Shown here piece after piece: positions 4,860-12,257 of a DNA stretch of 14,004 nucleotides. Made by a program: the position numbers and the translations under genes. How positions within the stretch are numbered: position 1 is the stretch's first letter; every line of letters starts with the position of its first letter. The stretch is from positions 1 to 14,004 of the forward strand of contig DDSO01000006.1 in NCBI GenBank assembly GCA_002343425.1. The letters are read 5' to 3'. This stretch comes from Brevundimonas sp. UBA2388 (GTDB lineage: Bacteria > Pseudomonadota > Alphaproteobacteria > Caulobacterales > Caulobacteraceae). The notes beneath the pieces are model-generated. The model was not told the DNA's origin and did not search any database. It saw nothing but the letters and a program-made list of their open reading frames with translations.

Positions 4860-4890
4860 TTAACCATACGCTCACGACTCGCCCCATAAT
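4860..4890 (+). promoter_or_regulatory. Putative CtrA-half-site promoter of the divergent flagellin
   Basis: TTAACCAT at 4860-4867 matches the CtrA half-site form known in Caulobacter. CATAAT at 4885-4890 could serve as a -10 element, with the CtrA motif at the -35 position. No GG-N10-GC sigma-54 site, no GGCA-N5-TGCC array and no conserved flagellin leader are present here, in contrast to flagellins 1-3. The transcript start would lie about 25 bases before the ATG at 4922. Confidence 0.5.
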
Positions 4891-4921
4891 CTGCCGTTGA
4901 ACCGACCCGGGGCCGAATGCC

Positions 4922-5746
4922 ATGACGAACAGCGTCCACTCCAACGCGTCAGCGCTTATCGCGCTGCAAAACCTGAATCAGATCAGTGACCGGATGGCGG
5001 CGACCCAGAACCGTATCAGCACGGGTCTGAAGGTTGGAGGAGCCAAGGACAACTCGGCCGTATGGGCGATCGCCCAGAACCAGCGGGCCGATCTCGGCGC
5101 CCTTGCTGCGGTGAAAACCAGTCTGGACCGCGCCACCTCGCTGGCGGATGTGACCCTGGCGGCCGGTGAGGCGATTTCCGATCTGATCATCCAGATGCGC
5201 CAGAAGGCCGTCGCCGCGTCTGACCTGTCCCAGACGCCCGAATCCCGGGCCGCGTACAATGACGATTTCCAGAGCCTCGTGCGGTCGGTGCAGCAGTTCG
5301 CCGACAGCGCCTCGTTTGACGGGGTGAACCTTCTGGACAACTCCCTGGCGGCCTCGCTCGACTTTCTCGCCAATGTCGATGCGGTCGACACCATCTCGAT
5401 CGACCCGCACAACTTCACCGAGGCCGGTCTGGGCCTCAATACCCAGAACCTGCTTTCGTCGGCTGCCGCGGCGACCGCGCTCGGGGTCATCGATACGGCT
5501 CTGGCGACGGTGAACTCCGGCCTGGCCTCGCTCGGAGCGCAGGCAAAGCAGATCGAGACGCACAACGTCTTCGTCTCGAAACTGATGGATTCGCTTGAAA
5601 CCGGCATTGGCAAGCTGGTCGATGCCGACCTGGCGAAGGAAAGCGCACGCCTTCAGGCGCTGCAGGTGCAGCAACAACTGGGCGCCCAGGCGCTCGGGAT
5701 CGCGAACCAGGCGCCGCAGATCATCCTGTCGCTGTTCCGGAACTAG
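4922..5746 (+). CDS. Divergent flagellin (274 aa), possibly FljJ-like
   Basis: This filament-type flagellin is longer than its three neighbours. The N-terminal region is MTNSVHSNASALIALQNLNQ with RISTGLKVGGAKDN. The middle holds DGVNLLDNS and a segment (about residues 115-200) absent from the short copies. The C-terminal region ends in LALQ-type helices and LSLFRN. In Caulobacter the alpha cluster pairs short filament flagellins with a larger ~29 kDa paralogue, FljJ, reported to act with FlbT in restraining translation of the others. Size, place in the cluster and the missing leader fit that role, but the assignment is inference; an ordinary minor flagellin is the alternative. The ribosome binding site is weak (no clear AGGAG upstream), suggesting modest translation. 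A hairpin GCGGCG/CGCCGC at 5783-5800 follows. Confidence 0.95.
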   Translation: MTNSVHSNASALIALQNLNQISDRMAATQNRISTGLKVGGAKDNSAVWAIAQNQRADLGALAAVKTSLDRATSLADVTLAAGEAISDLIIQMRQKAVAASDLSQTPESRAAYNDDFQSLVRSVQQFADSASFDGVNLLDNSLAASLDFLANVDAVDTISIDPHNFTEAGLGLNTQNLLSSAAAATALGVIDTALATVNSGLASLGAQAKQIETHNVFVSKLMDSLETGIGKLVDADLAKESARLQALQVQQQLGAQALGIANQAPQIILSLFRN

Positions 5747-5946
5747 GCCGGTCGGCGAATACCAGCGGGACCGATCTGAATGGCGGCGGGCCGTCGCCGC
5801 GTCCCGATACCGTACAGCGAGAGCAATGATTTCAAGGCATTGACGAAGGCGATCTTCACAGCGTCCTCCTCATCCAGCGCGCCGTTAACGGGTGCGCAAG
5901 ATCATTGTTCCCTGAGTCGCGTTCAAAGTCGCTCCGCAGCCGGACG

Positions 5947-5961
5947 TTAAGCGCCCGTTAC
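5947..5961 (+). promoter_or_regulatory. CtrA-box-like site upstream of the FlaEY-like gene
   Basis: TTAA (5947-5950), seven bases, then TTAC (5958-5961) is one mismatch from the TTAA-N7-TTAA CtrA consensus. It ends 35 bases before the chosen GTG start, a position where CtrA activates several Caulobacter flagellar promoters. No convincing -10 element was found. The remainder of 5747-5996 shows no gene, only the hairpin at 5783-5800 and a second TTAA at 5884-5887. Confidence 0.45.
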
Positions 5962-5996
5962 GGTTGGCGCGTCACAATGACGGCCAGGAGCCGCCT

Positions 5997-8708
5997 GTGA
6001 TCAACAACAGTTATCTACTGGGCCTGTATGGCGCGTCGGCGGATACGATATCTGCGTTCGCCAACGCCTCGTCGGGCGTGACGACACGCAAAACCCAGCC
6101 CACCGCGCCCTGGGTCAAGGACGCCACGGCGTCCGAAGCCAATGCGATCGTTCGCGCTGCGCTCTCGGGGCGCCGGTTGATCAACGAATCCGCCGCCCAG
6201 CTCGATGTCGCCGGCGCGTCTTCGGACTACCGCAAATTGTTTGCGCTCTATCAGGGGCTCAGCTCCCTCTCGGCGCTGGCGTCCCGTGCAGACGACCGAG
6301 GCGTTGGAACCAGCGAGGCGGCCCTGATCCGCAAGCGGTTTGACGCGGGCCTGACGGAAGTCAGCGACTACCTGAAAACCTCCAAATTCGCTGACCTGCG
6401 CATGGTGCAGGGCGTTTCGACCGTGACGGCCAAGACAACCGCGGCCGTGGCGAGAGACGGGACCCGCATTGTCACCGCCGCGGTCCATGAGGGCTCGCTG
6501 ACCTCCACGGTGGACGGGTTCGCGGGCGAGGTTGCGTTCGACATCACCGTCTCGACCATCAATGGAGACAAGCTTGTCTCGATCGATCTGGCCGATATGG
6601 GAGCGGAGACCCGCACCCTCGACAACGTCATCGGCCATATCAACGGCAAGCTCGAGGCCGCAGAGGTTTCGACCCGGTTCAGCCGGGAGAATATCACCGG
6701 CGAGCCCCGCACCATCAAGGTGGGGACCAAGACCGTGACCCTGCCGGCGCGGGCGGACCAGTGGGCGCTTGTGATCCAGGGGACCAGCGTCGAGACGGTG
6801 CGGTTCGACGCGGCGGCGAAATCGGACGCCGTCTACGTCGTCCAGGCCGCGGGGGCCGACGGCCGTGGCGAGTTGTTGAAATTCCAGAGCGACGGGGGTT
6901 CCGCGCCGGAGCCCACGCAACCCGGCGGACAAACCGGCTGGGTGGCCGGGCGCGCCGCCCAGACAGCCCTGCCCAAGGGGGTTGAGACGGTTCGGGCCAG
7001 CGCGGTCGCGGCGGACGGCTCGCTTTGGATGGTCGCCGACATTGAGTCCGCGGCCGGCGAGCAGCCGATCAAGGGCGAGCGTGACGTGGCCCTGATGAAG
7101 TTCGACACCTCGGGCCGACTGGTGGCGACGCGGATGCTCGGCGCTGCGGATCAGGCCAGCGGCTACGCCATCGCCATCGCCGCGGACGGGCGGGTGGCGG
7201 TCGCGGGGTCGGTGACGGGCGCTCTCGAGCCGGGCGTCAGGGTGACGGACGCTGCACTGGCGGACAGTTTCGTCACGGTCTTTGACGGCGCCGGCGAGGA
7301 GTTGTGGACGCAGCGGCGCGGCGCCCGGGCGGCGGATGAGGCCACCAGCGTGGCCTTCGGGGCCGACGGCGTGGTCTATGTCGCCGGCCGTTCGAAATCC
7401 TCCATGCCGGCAGCCGCCGCCCTCGGCGGCTGGGACGGTTATCTCCAGGGCTTTACGGCGACGCAGGCGCACAGTCTGGCGCCGTTCACGGCCGTCGCGA
7501 CGTCCATCAGCCAGTTCGGAACGGCCGGCGACGACAGCGTCAAGGCCATGACCGTCGAGGGTTCGTCGATCTACACCGCCGGGGTCGAGGATGGTCGCGT
7601 GGTGGTGCGCCATTACACGCCCGGCGACGGCGGCGCTCCGACTCTTGCGGCGACGCGGGACCTGGGGGCCGCCAACGGGGATGTGACCGGGATCGCCGTG
7701 TCCGGCGGCCGGGTGATCCTGAGCGGAACGACCCGCAACGCGGCCCTGGACATCGGCACGGTGAACACCGCCCACTCGGGCGGCGCCGACGCCTGGGTCG
7801 CCGCCCTTGAAGCGGATCTGTCCGTCAGCGCCGCTGACCGGCTGACCTATGTCGGCGGGGCCGGCGACGACAGCGCCGCCGACGTCAAGGTGCACGAGGG
7901 GAAGGTCTGGCTCACGGGCCTGGCTGACCGGCCGACGGACGCCGGCGAGGATGATCCGAGGCAGGGCTATCTCACCCGGCTCGATCCGCTGACGGGGGTG
8001 ATCGAATGGACCCGGACCTGGCCGGGCGCGGGGCAGCAGGCGTCGCCCATGAGCCTGGCCGTCGCCAGCGGCGGCGCCAGCGTGCTGGATCGGCTCGGCC
8101 TGCCCCAGGGGCTGGTTTCAACAGGCGACTCCAAGGCTCTGACCGATGTGACGGCCTTGCGGCCGGGCGACCGGTTTTACGTTTCGCCGGCTGACGGCAG
8201 CCGGGCCAGAGCCGTGACCATCGACGCCAGGGACACGCTCCAGACGCTGGCTCGAAAAATCGAACAGGCCTCCTTCGGCCAGTTGACCGTCACGGTCGTG
8301 ACGGATCCCCTGAAATCCGGCGAGACCGCGCTCTCCTCCGGGAACCGATTGCAGCGTCTTTCGATCACGCCGCGGTCCGGACGCGAGGGGGCGGTGTTGT
8401 CGAGCGGCGAACCCGGTCGCGACGCCCTGGCGGGGCTGGGCCTGTCCCCGGGGATTGTCGCTCCGAGGGCAGGCAAGGACGACCTCAAGATCTTCGCGCT
8501 GAATCTCCCGCCGACCCTTTCGCTGTCCGGGACGGACGCGATAAAATCGACAAGCGAACTGCTGACGGCCGCCATGAAGGCCGTGCGCGACGCCTACCGG
8601 GCCCTGTCGCCGGAGGCCAAGAAGCCGGTCATCACGGGCGCCGCGCCAGCCTATCTTACGGCACAGCTTGCCAACTACCAGGCGGCGCTCGCCCGCCTCG
8701 GCGGATAG
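5997..8708 (+). CDS. FlaEY-like flagellar regulatory/structural protein with beta-propeller-like centre
   Basis: I place the start at GTG 5997 (MINNSYLLGLYG), six bases after CAGGAG (5985-5990), giving about 903 residues. The frame is open to a TTG at 5964, but that has no ribosome binding site. Residues ~1-130 are helical and polar, with a flagellar-like SYL/LAL character. Residues ~140-230 look like a beta-rich domain. Residues ~330-680 hold repeated blade-like units (VAADGSLWMVAD, IAADGRVAVAGSVTG, FGADGVVYVAGRS, GGAGDDSAADVKV), as in SBBP-type beta-propellers. Residues ~690-830 resemble the secreted folds of hook-associated and flagellin-like proteins, then a helical end. There is no signal peptide or membrane segment. 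Size, location beside flagellins and overall type recall Caulobacter FlaEY, which affects flagellin synthesis; the biochemical role is unknown. Confidence 0.68.
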   Translation: MINNSYLLGLYGASADTISAFANASSGVTTRKTQPTAPWVKDATASEANAIVRAALSGRRLINESAAQLDVAGASSDYRKLFALYQGLSSLSALASRADDRGVGTSEAALIRKRFDAGLTEVSDYLKTSKFADLRMVQGVSTVTAKTTAAVARDGTRIVTAAVHEGSLTSTVDGFAGEVAFDITVSTINGDKLVSIDLADMGAETRTLDNVIGHINGKLEAAEVSTRFSRENITGEPRTIKVGTKTVTLPARADQWALVIQGTSVETVRFDAAAKSDAVYVVQAAGADGRGELLKFQSDGGSAPEPTQPGGQTGWVAGRAAQTALPKGVETVRASAVAADGSLWMVADIESAAGEQPIKGERDVALMKFDTSGRLVATRMLGAADQASGYAIAIAADGRVAVAGSVTGALEPGVRVTDAALADSFVTVFDGAGEELWTQRRGARAADEATSVAFGADGVVYVAGRSKSSMPAAAALGGWDGYLQGFTATQAHSLAPFTAVATSISQFGTAGDDSVKAMTVEGSSIYTAGVEDGRVVVRHYTPGDGGAPTLAATRDLGAANGDVTGIAVSGGRVILSGTTRNAALDIGTVNTAHSGGADAWVAALEADLSVSAADRLTYVGGAGDDSAADVKVHEGKVWLTGLADRPTDAGEDDPRQGYLTRLDPLTGVIEWTRTWPGAGQQASPMSLAVASGGASVLDRLGLPQGLVSTGDSKALTDVTALRPGDRFYVSPADGSRARAVTIDARDTLQTLARKIEQASFGQLTVTVVTDPLKSGETALSSGNRLQRLSITPRSGREGAVLSSGEPGRDALAGLGLSPGIVAPRAGKDDLKIFALNLPPTLSLSGTDAIKSTSELLTAAMKAVRDAYRALSPEAKKPVITGAAPAYLTAQLANYQAALARLGG

Positions 8709-8783
8709 GTCTTTACCGACGAAGGTCGTTGACGTGGAAGGGCCGGGCGGGGTTATTGGAGGCTCCATCCCCGCGAGCACTGC

Positions 8784-9452
8784 ATGCCCCAGGACAATCG
8801 TCTTTTCATCGCTATCGGCGCCGGTCTGGCGGTCGTCGCGGCCGTGGTGATCGCCCTGATCTTCAGCGCAGGTCGGGAGCGAAATCCTGCGCCCCCGCCG
8901 GCGGCGCAGGGTGGACTGACGGTTGATGTCGCCGACGCGCCCGAACTGAACACGACGCGCGAACTGCGCTGCTTCGTCGACGGCCAGTACGTCGGCCTGG
9001 CCACCCTGTCAGACTGCGCGCGGCGCAATGGCGTGGCGACTGACGCGCTCGACGTCGGTATCGACGAGACCGGCGCCCTCGCGGCCGCCCCGACCGCCGC
9101 CTTCGCCCCGCCGCCCAGCGCTCCGCCGGTCGAGCTGACCGAGGCCGAACAGGCGCCGCTGCCCGAGCAGCAGCCCACGACCCAGCCGTCGGTGCAGCCA
9201 GCGTCCGGATCCGCCTGTTTGCGTCACACGGGATCGGACTGGCGTTCGCTGTCGTCGAACATGAGTTTGAACGCCTGCGTCCAGGCGTTGTACTCGGGCA
9301 CCTGTGTGCGGCCGGGCGAGGCGCTGTACGGCCGCTGGGGTGACGTCACCCTCCGGCTGGTGCCCCGTCGGGTCGAGCAATCGAACGACAACAGCCGGTT
9401 CCGGACCCTGGCCGAGCAGGACCGAAGCTGCACATTCCCGGGGCTGCGCTGA
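8784..9452 (+). CDS. Membrane-anchored hypothetical protein with periplasmic Cys-rich domain
   Basis: The product has 222 residues. A single N-terminal membrane anchor lies at about residues 7-29 (IAIGAGLAVVAAVVIALIF), so most of the chain should be periplasmic. After a Pro/Ala linker comes a small domain with a Cys pair (ELRCFVDGQYVGLATLSDC, around residues 61-79). A long Pro-, Gln- and Ala-rich spacer (~100-140) leads to a C-terminal domain (~145-222) with four Cys and the pattern CLRHTGSDW, SLNACVQALYSGTC, YGRWGDVTLRLVP. Disulfides are likely. I do not recognise the family. The ATG at 8784 has only a weak ribosome binding site; a good GGAGG at 8758-8762 is too distant and has no start codon at normal spacing. 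The stop overlaps the next gene, implying joint translation. Confidence 0.75.
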   Translation: MPQDNRLFIAIGAGLAVVAAVVIALIFSAGRERNPAPPPAAQGGLTVDVADAPELNTTRELRCFVDGQYVGLATLSDCARRNGVATDALDVGIDETGALAAAPTAAFAPPPSAPPVELTEAEQAPLPEQQPTTQPSVQPASGSACLRHTGSDWRSLSSNMSLNACVQALYSGTCVRPGEALYGRWGDVTLRLVPRRVEQSNDNSRFRTLAEQDRSCTFPGLR

Positions 9453-9901
9453 TGAAATACGTCGCAATCATAACGTTCGCCGCCGGCGCTGTTGCGCTCG
9501 CAGCCTGCGAGAAGGCCGTCGAAGCGCCGTTTGACCCGGGCGTCTGCTATGCCGTGGAAGTCGGAGCCGAAGGCGAGGCGCCGCGGTTCAACAAGGTGGC
9601 GGACAACCAGCCGCAGATCGAGTTCTGCGCAGCGCGACTGGAGGAGGTCCGCCTGCGGTTCCTGCGACTGGGGGGATCGCGTCAGGAAATCACGGGCTCT
9701 TACCAGGGTCAGTTCATCTTCATCGACCGTGGCGGCGTGTGGTATTCCCAGACCCTGGACGGCGGACGGTTCAACGCCATGGCCCGGACGGGCGACGGGC
9801 GTCTGGCCATGCCCGGCGCAATCCAGCGGGCGATCGACGGCACCCCGATCGCCGTCTCGGCCAATCGCGAGCCGGATCCGACGGCGCCGCCCGCGCCCTA
9901 G
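9452..9901 (+). CDS. Hypothetical lipoprotein (149 aa)
   Basis: The N-terminus is a lipoprotein signal: MKYVAIITFAAGAVALAAC with lipobox LAAC and Cys19 as the modified residue, so the protein should be cut by LspA and anchored in a membrane. The mature part (about 130 residues) includes PFDPGVCYAVEV, an IEFCAARLEEVRLRFLRLGG helix and GSYQGQFIFIDRGGVWYSQ, and ends in a Pro-rich tail. It contains two further Cys. The family is not known to me. The start overlaps the preceding stop by one base (TGATG), making a two-gene operon of two envelope proteins. The pair follows the FlaEY-like gene after a 75-base gap, so cotranscription with it is possible but not shown. Confidence 0.78.
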   Translation: MKYVAIITFAAGAVALAACEKAVEAPFDPGVCYAVEVGAEGEAPRFNKVADNQPQIEFCAARLEEVRLRFLRLGGSRQEITGSYQGQFIFIDRGGVWYSQTLDGGRFNAMARTGDGRLAMPGAIQRAIDGTPIAVSANREPDPTAPPAP

Positions 9902-9909
9902 ACGGAGCG

Positions 9910-9924
9910 GAACAAACGTGGAAC
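9910..9924. promoter_or_regulatory. LexA (SOS) box upstream of ssb
   Basis: GAAC at 9910-9913 and GAAC at 9921-9924 are separated by exactly seven bases, the minus-strand reading of GTTC-N7-GTTC, the direct-repeat LexA operator of alphaproteobacteria. It lies 130 bases before the ssb start codon, just after the stop of the lipoprotein gene. A further GTTCC at 9930-9934 makes a short inverted repeat with GGAAC 9920-9924. No clear promoter was identified between it and ssb. Confidence 0.65.
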
Positions 9925-10054
9925 AACGCGTTCCTGTGGATGGTGGCGACAAAGCAGACCCGCAGGGCCCGAAAGCGCGCTAGGCCCGGACAACAGACAA
10001 TCGGCTCCGAACAGCGCGAAGCGCGGCGGGCCAGAACGAAGAAGGAGCTCGGCG

Positions 10055-10534
10055 ATGGCGGGCAGCGTCAACAAGGTCATTCTGGTCGGCAATCTGGGCA
10101 AGGACCCGGAAATCCGCACTCTCAACTCGGGCGAACGGGTGGCCAACCTGTCCCTCGCCACCTCGGAGCAGTGGCGCGACAAGGCCACCGGCGAGCGCAA
10201 GGAAAAGACCGAGTGGCATCGGGTGGTCATCTTCAACGAGAACATCGTCAAGGTGGCCGAGAACTATCTGAAGAAGGGCTCGACCGTTTACATCGAGGGC
10301 TCGCTGCAGACCCGGAAATACGAGCAGGCCGGGGTCGAGAAATACACCACGGAGATCGTGCTGCAGAAGTTCCGCGGCGAACTGACCATGCTGGGCGGAC
10401 GCAGCGACAGCGCCGGCGGCGGGGCCTCGCGCGGGGGCGATGACGACTATTCCTCGGGCTTCTCCACCGGCGGCGCCAACAAGCCCAGCGGTCCAAAGGA
10501 AAGCTACGACCTGAACGACGACATTCCGTTCTAG
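10055..10534 (+). CDS. ssb: Single-stranded DNA-binding protein
   Basis: A 159-residue SSB that coats single-stranded DNA in replication, recombination and repair. The OB fold spans residues ~1-112, with the typical opening [20 protein letters not shown], the WHRVV strand and [18 protein letters not shown] glycine- and serine-rich linker (~115-148) follows, then the acidic tip ending DDIPF that docks partner proteins. Length and ends are normal for a proteobacterial SSB. The ATG at 10055 follows GAAGGAG at 10040-10046. The gene stands alone between intergenic regions, with a LexA box upstream, so DNA-damage induction is plausible. A hairpin flanked by direct repeats follows the stop. Confidence 0.97.
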   Translation: MAGSVNKVILVGNLGKDPEIRTLNSGERVANLSLATSEQWRDKATGERKEKTEWHRVVIFNENIVKVAENYLKKGSTVYIEGSLQTRKYEQAGVEKYTTEIVLQKFRGELTMLGGRSDSAGGGASRGGDDDYSSGFSTGGANKPSGPKESYDLNDDIPF

Positions 10535-10551
10535 GTCGAGCCGACGCATCG

Positions 10552-10608
10552 CAGTCAGAAATGCCCTGAGCGCCGCGGCCTTCGGCGGCGCGCCACAGTC
10601 AGAAATGC
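10552..10608. repeat. 13-bp direct repeats flanking a hairpin, downstream of ssb
   Basis: CAGTCAGAAATGC occurs at 10552-10564 and again at 10596-10608. Between them GCGCCGC (10570-10576) pairs with GCGGCGC (10585-10591) around GGCCTTCG. The hairpin may end the ssb transcript, although no T tract follows. The meaning of the repeats is unknown; they could be operator half-sites for the downstream transporter or a local duplication. Confidence 0.6.
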
Positions 10609-10662
10609 AAAGTGTCGCCGTACGCGCTCGCGTGCGGCGGCCGTGCGCGTTAAGCCGGGCGG

Positions 10663-11568
10663 GTGACCACTCCTGACAAGCCGCATAGTCCGCTCTCGCT
10701 GGTCGAGATCCTCGCCATCATCGCGGTGGTGGTGATCTGGGGCGTGAACAATGCGGCGGCCAAATTCGGGACAGAGACCCTGCCGCCGCTGCTGATGGCG
10801 GCGCTCAGATTCGCCATCGCCGCGGCCTGTCTGATCCCGTTTGTCAGGCCGCCGTTCCCCAATTGGAAAAGCCTGCTGATCATCGTCGGCCTGGGCGGGC
10901 CGATCCATTACGGTCTGATCTATCTGGCCTTCTGGCTGGCGAACGACGTCAGTCCGGTGTCGGTCGCTGCACAGTTGTGGGTGCCGTTCACGGCCCTGTT
11001 CGCCTTCCTGCTGCTGGGTGAACGGCTGTCACGGTTTGCGCTCGCCGGCATGGGCGTGGCTTTCCTCGGGGTCGCCTGGATGACGCTGGACCCCCACGCC
11101 ATCGAGGACTGGAAGGGCATTCTGGCGGGCATCGGCGCGGCGGGGGCCTGGGCCCTGACCACGGTCGTGGCGCGACGGACGACCTCGATCCCGCCATTGA
11201 AAATGCAGGGCCTGCTGTCGCTGGTGGCCTTGCCGTCGCTGGCCTTCGCCTCGGCGCTGTTCGAACAGGGCCAATGGGAGGCCGTGCAGCAGGCCGATGC
11301 CCTTGTCTGGGCCTGCGTGATCTGGGCCGGACTGGTGTCGTCGGTGCTGGCGACGACGATGGTCTTCTGGCTGGTGCAGAAGCGCGAGGCGGGGCGGGTG
11401 ACGCCCTATCTGCTGGCCACGCCGGTGGTCTCCATCCTGATCGGCTGGGGGTTCATGGGCGACGTGCTGACGCCGCAGATCCTCGTCGGGGCCGCCCTGA
11501 CAATGGGCGGCGTCGCGATCGTGGCCTTGGCCGAGCGCGGACTGAGGGCGGGCGCCGCCAAGGGCTGA
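10663..11568 (+). CDS. EamA/DMT family transporter
   Basis: A 301-residue membrane protein with about ten hydrophobic segments in two homologous EamA halves, roughly residues 12-142 and 152-290. Family marks include the opening VVIWGVNNAAAKF with the alanine-rich second helix (PPLLMAALRFAIAA), LLGERLS closing the first half, and the terminal MGGVAIVAL. Members export small metabolites such as amino acids or cofactors; the substrate cannot be predicted. The start is GTG 10663 because an in-frame TAA lies just upstream (10651-10653); the ribosome binding site is weak. The gene stands alone and converges with the bamF-like/lspA unit across a shared terminator. Confidence 0.9.
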   Translation: MTTPDKPHSPLSLVEILAIIAVVVIWGVNNAAAKFGTETLPPLLMAALRFAIAAACLIPFVRPPFPNWKSLLIIVGLGGPIHYGLIYLAFWLANDVSPVSVAAQLWVPFTALFAFLLLGERLSRFALAGMGVAFLGVAWMTLDPHAIEDWKGILAGIGAAGAWALTTVVARRTTSIPPLKMQGLLSLVALPSLAFASALFEQGQWEAVQQADALVWACVIWAGLVSSVLATTMVFWLVQKREAGRVTPYLLATPVVSILIGWGFMGDVLTPQILVGAALTMGGVAIVALAERGLRAGAAKG

Positions 11569-11580
11569 TCGCAAACAAAA

Positions 11581-11608
11581 AGGCCCGGACGCTTTCGCGG
11601 CCGGGCCT
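11581..11608 (-). terminator. Intrinsic terminator, shared by convergent genes
   Basis: AGGCCCGG (11581-11588) pairs with CCGGGCCT (11601-11608). Read on the minus strand the stem is followed by TTTTTGTTTGC (from the A-rich 11570-11580), a textbook rho-independent terminator for the lipoprotein gene. On the plus strand the same stem sits 13 bases past the transporter stop but lacks a T tract. Confidence 0.85.
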
Positions 11609-11629
11609 CCCTGCAGAATGTTGTCGAAC

Positions 11630-12193
11630 CTAGAGGCCGGGCAGTTTGAAGCCCGTGTCGCGGCGCGGCGTGATGGAGATGCCGGCGCGACCTCCGGTCA
11701 GGGCCTGGACGCGGGCGTATTCGCTCGCCGCATCGACATTGACGGCGCCTTCAGAGGTCTGGATGGCCGTGGGCGCCTGGCTCGCGGCATCGTCGCGGCG
11801 CCAGAACATGATGCGGTTGGCCCAGCTCTCTTCCTTGTGCGCCAGGTCGCCGAACTCATCGTCCACGACATAGCGGGCGAGGGGGTCAGCGCGGTCGCCG
11901 CCGGCCTGGGCCACCAGGGCCTGTTCGCCTTCCGACCGCGTTACGGCCTGACGCTGGCCGAGCAGAATCTGGCGGGCGGCGGATTCGGGCGCGAGTTCCT
12001 GAGGCCGCGGCTGGCCCGGCGCCGGCGGGCGCAGGCCGTACTCCGGCGGAACGGTCAGGGGCGCGGTCGAAACGGTCAGAAACTCGTCCGGCGTGATCTT
12101 GTTCAGGCCCACGCCGGTGCGGAGACCGGAGCAGGCGCCCAGGGCGAAGGCGGAGGTCGTGAGGGTCAGAACGGCGACGGTGCGAAGACGCAT
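11630..12193 (-). CDS. DUF3035 / BamF-like outer-membrane lipoprotein
   Basis: A 187-residue lipoprotein. The signal peptide MRLRTVAVLTLTTSAFALGAC has lipobox LGAC with Cys21 as the lipid-modified residue. Directly after it comes the family motif GLNKITPDEFLTVSTAPLT-VPP-YGLRPP (residues ~28-58), then a helical, charged stretch and a short conserved-looking end. DUF3035 proteins are alphaproteobacterial; in Caulobacter such a lipoprotein (BamF) was described as a subunit of the outer-membrane beta-barrel assembly complex. I chose the ATG at 12193 because it begins the signal peptide; the frame is open further upstream to 12283 but that part would overlap lspA and lacks signal character. It lies 64 bases after lspA on the same strand, so lspA and one of its substrates share a transcript. 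Confidence 0.82.
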   Translation of the reverse strand: MRLRTVAVLTLTTSAFALGACSGLRTGVGLNKITPDEFLTVSTAPLTVPPEYGLRPPAPGQPRPQELAPESAARQILLGQRQAVTRSEGEQALVAQAGGDRADPLARYVVDDEFGDLAHKEESWANRIMFWRRDDAASQAPTAIQTSEGAVNVDAASEYARVQALTGGRAGISITPRRDTGFKLPGL

Positions 12194-12257
12194 ATTTGAT
12201 ATCTCGGTGCGGGGCGCCGGAAAGGGCGCGCGCGTAAACCCTAGAGGAAGCGGCTGA

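Noticed and set aside
5964..5996. TTG start for the FlaEY-like gene
   Set aside because: There is no ribosome binding site before it, and it touches the CtrA-like box. The GTG at 5997 follows CAGGAG at proper spacing.
6015..7895. 626-codon open frame on the minus strand under the FlaEY-like gene
   Set aside because: The translation is rich in His, Arg, Gly and Asp without hydrophobic periodicity, typical of the complement of a GC-rich coding strand; the plus-strand protein is coherent and has a good start.
9918..9983. 21-codon frame starting with GTG between the lipoprotein gene and ssb
   Set aside because: It begins inside the LexA box, has no clear ribosome binding site and encodes nothing recognisable.
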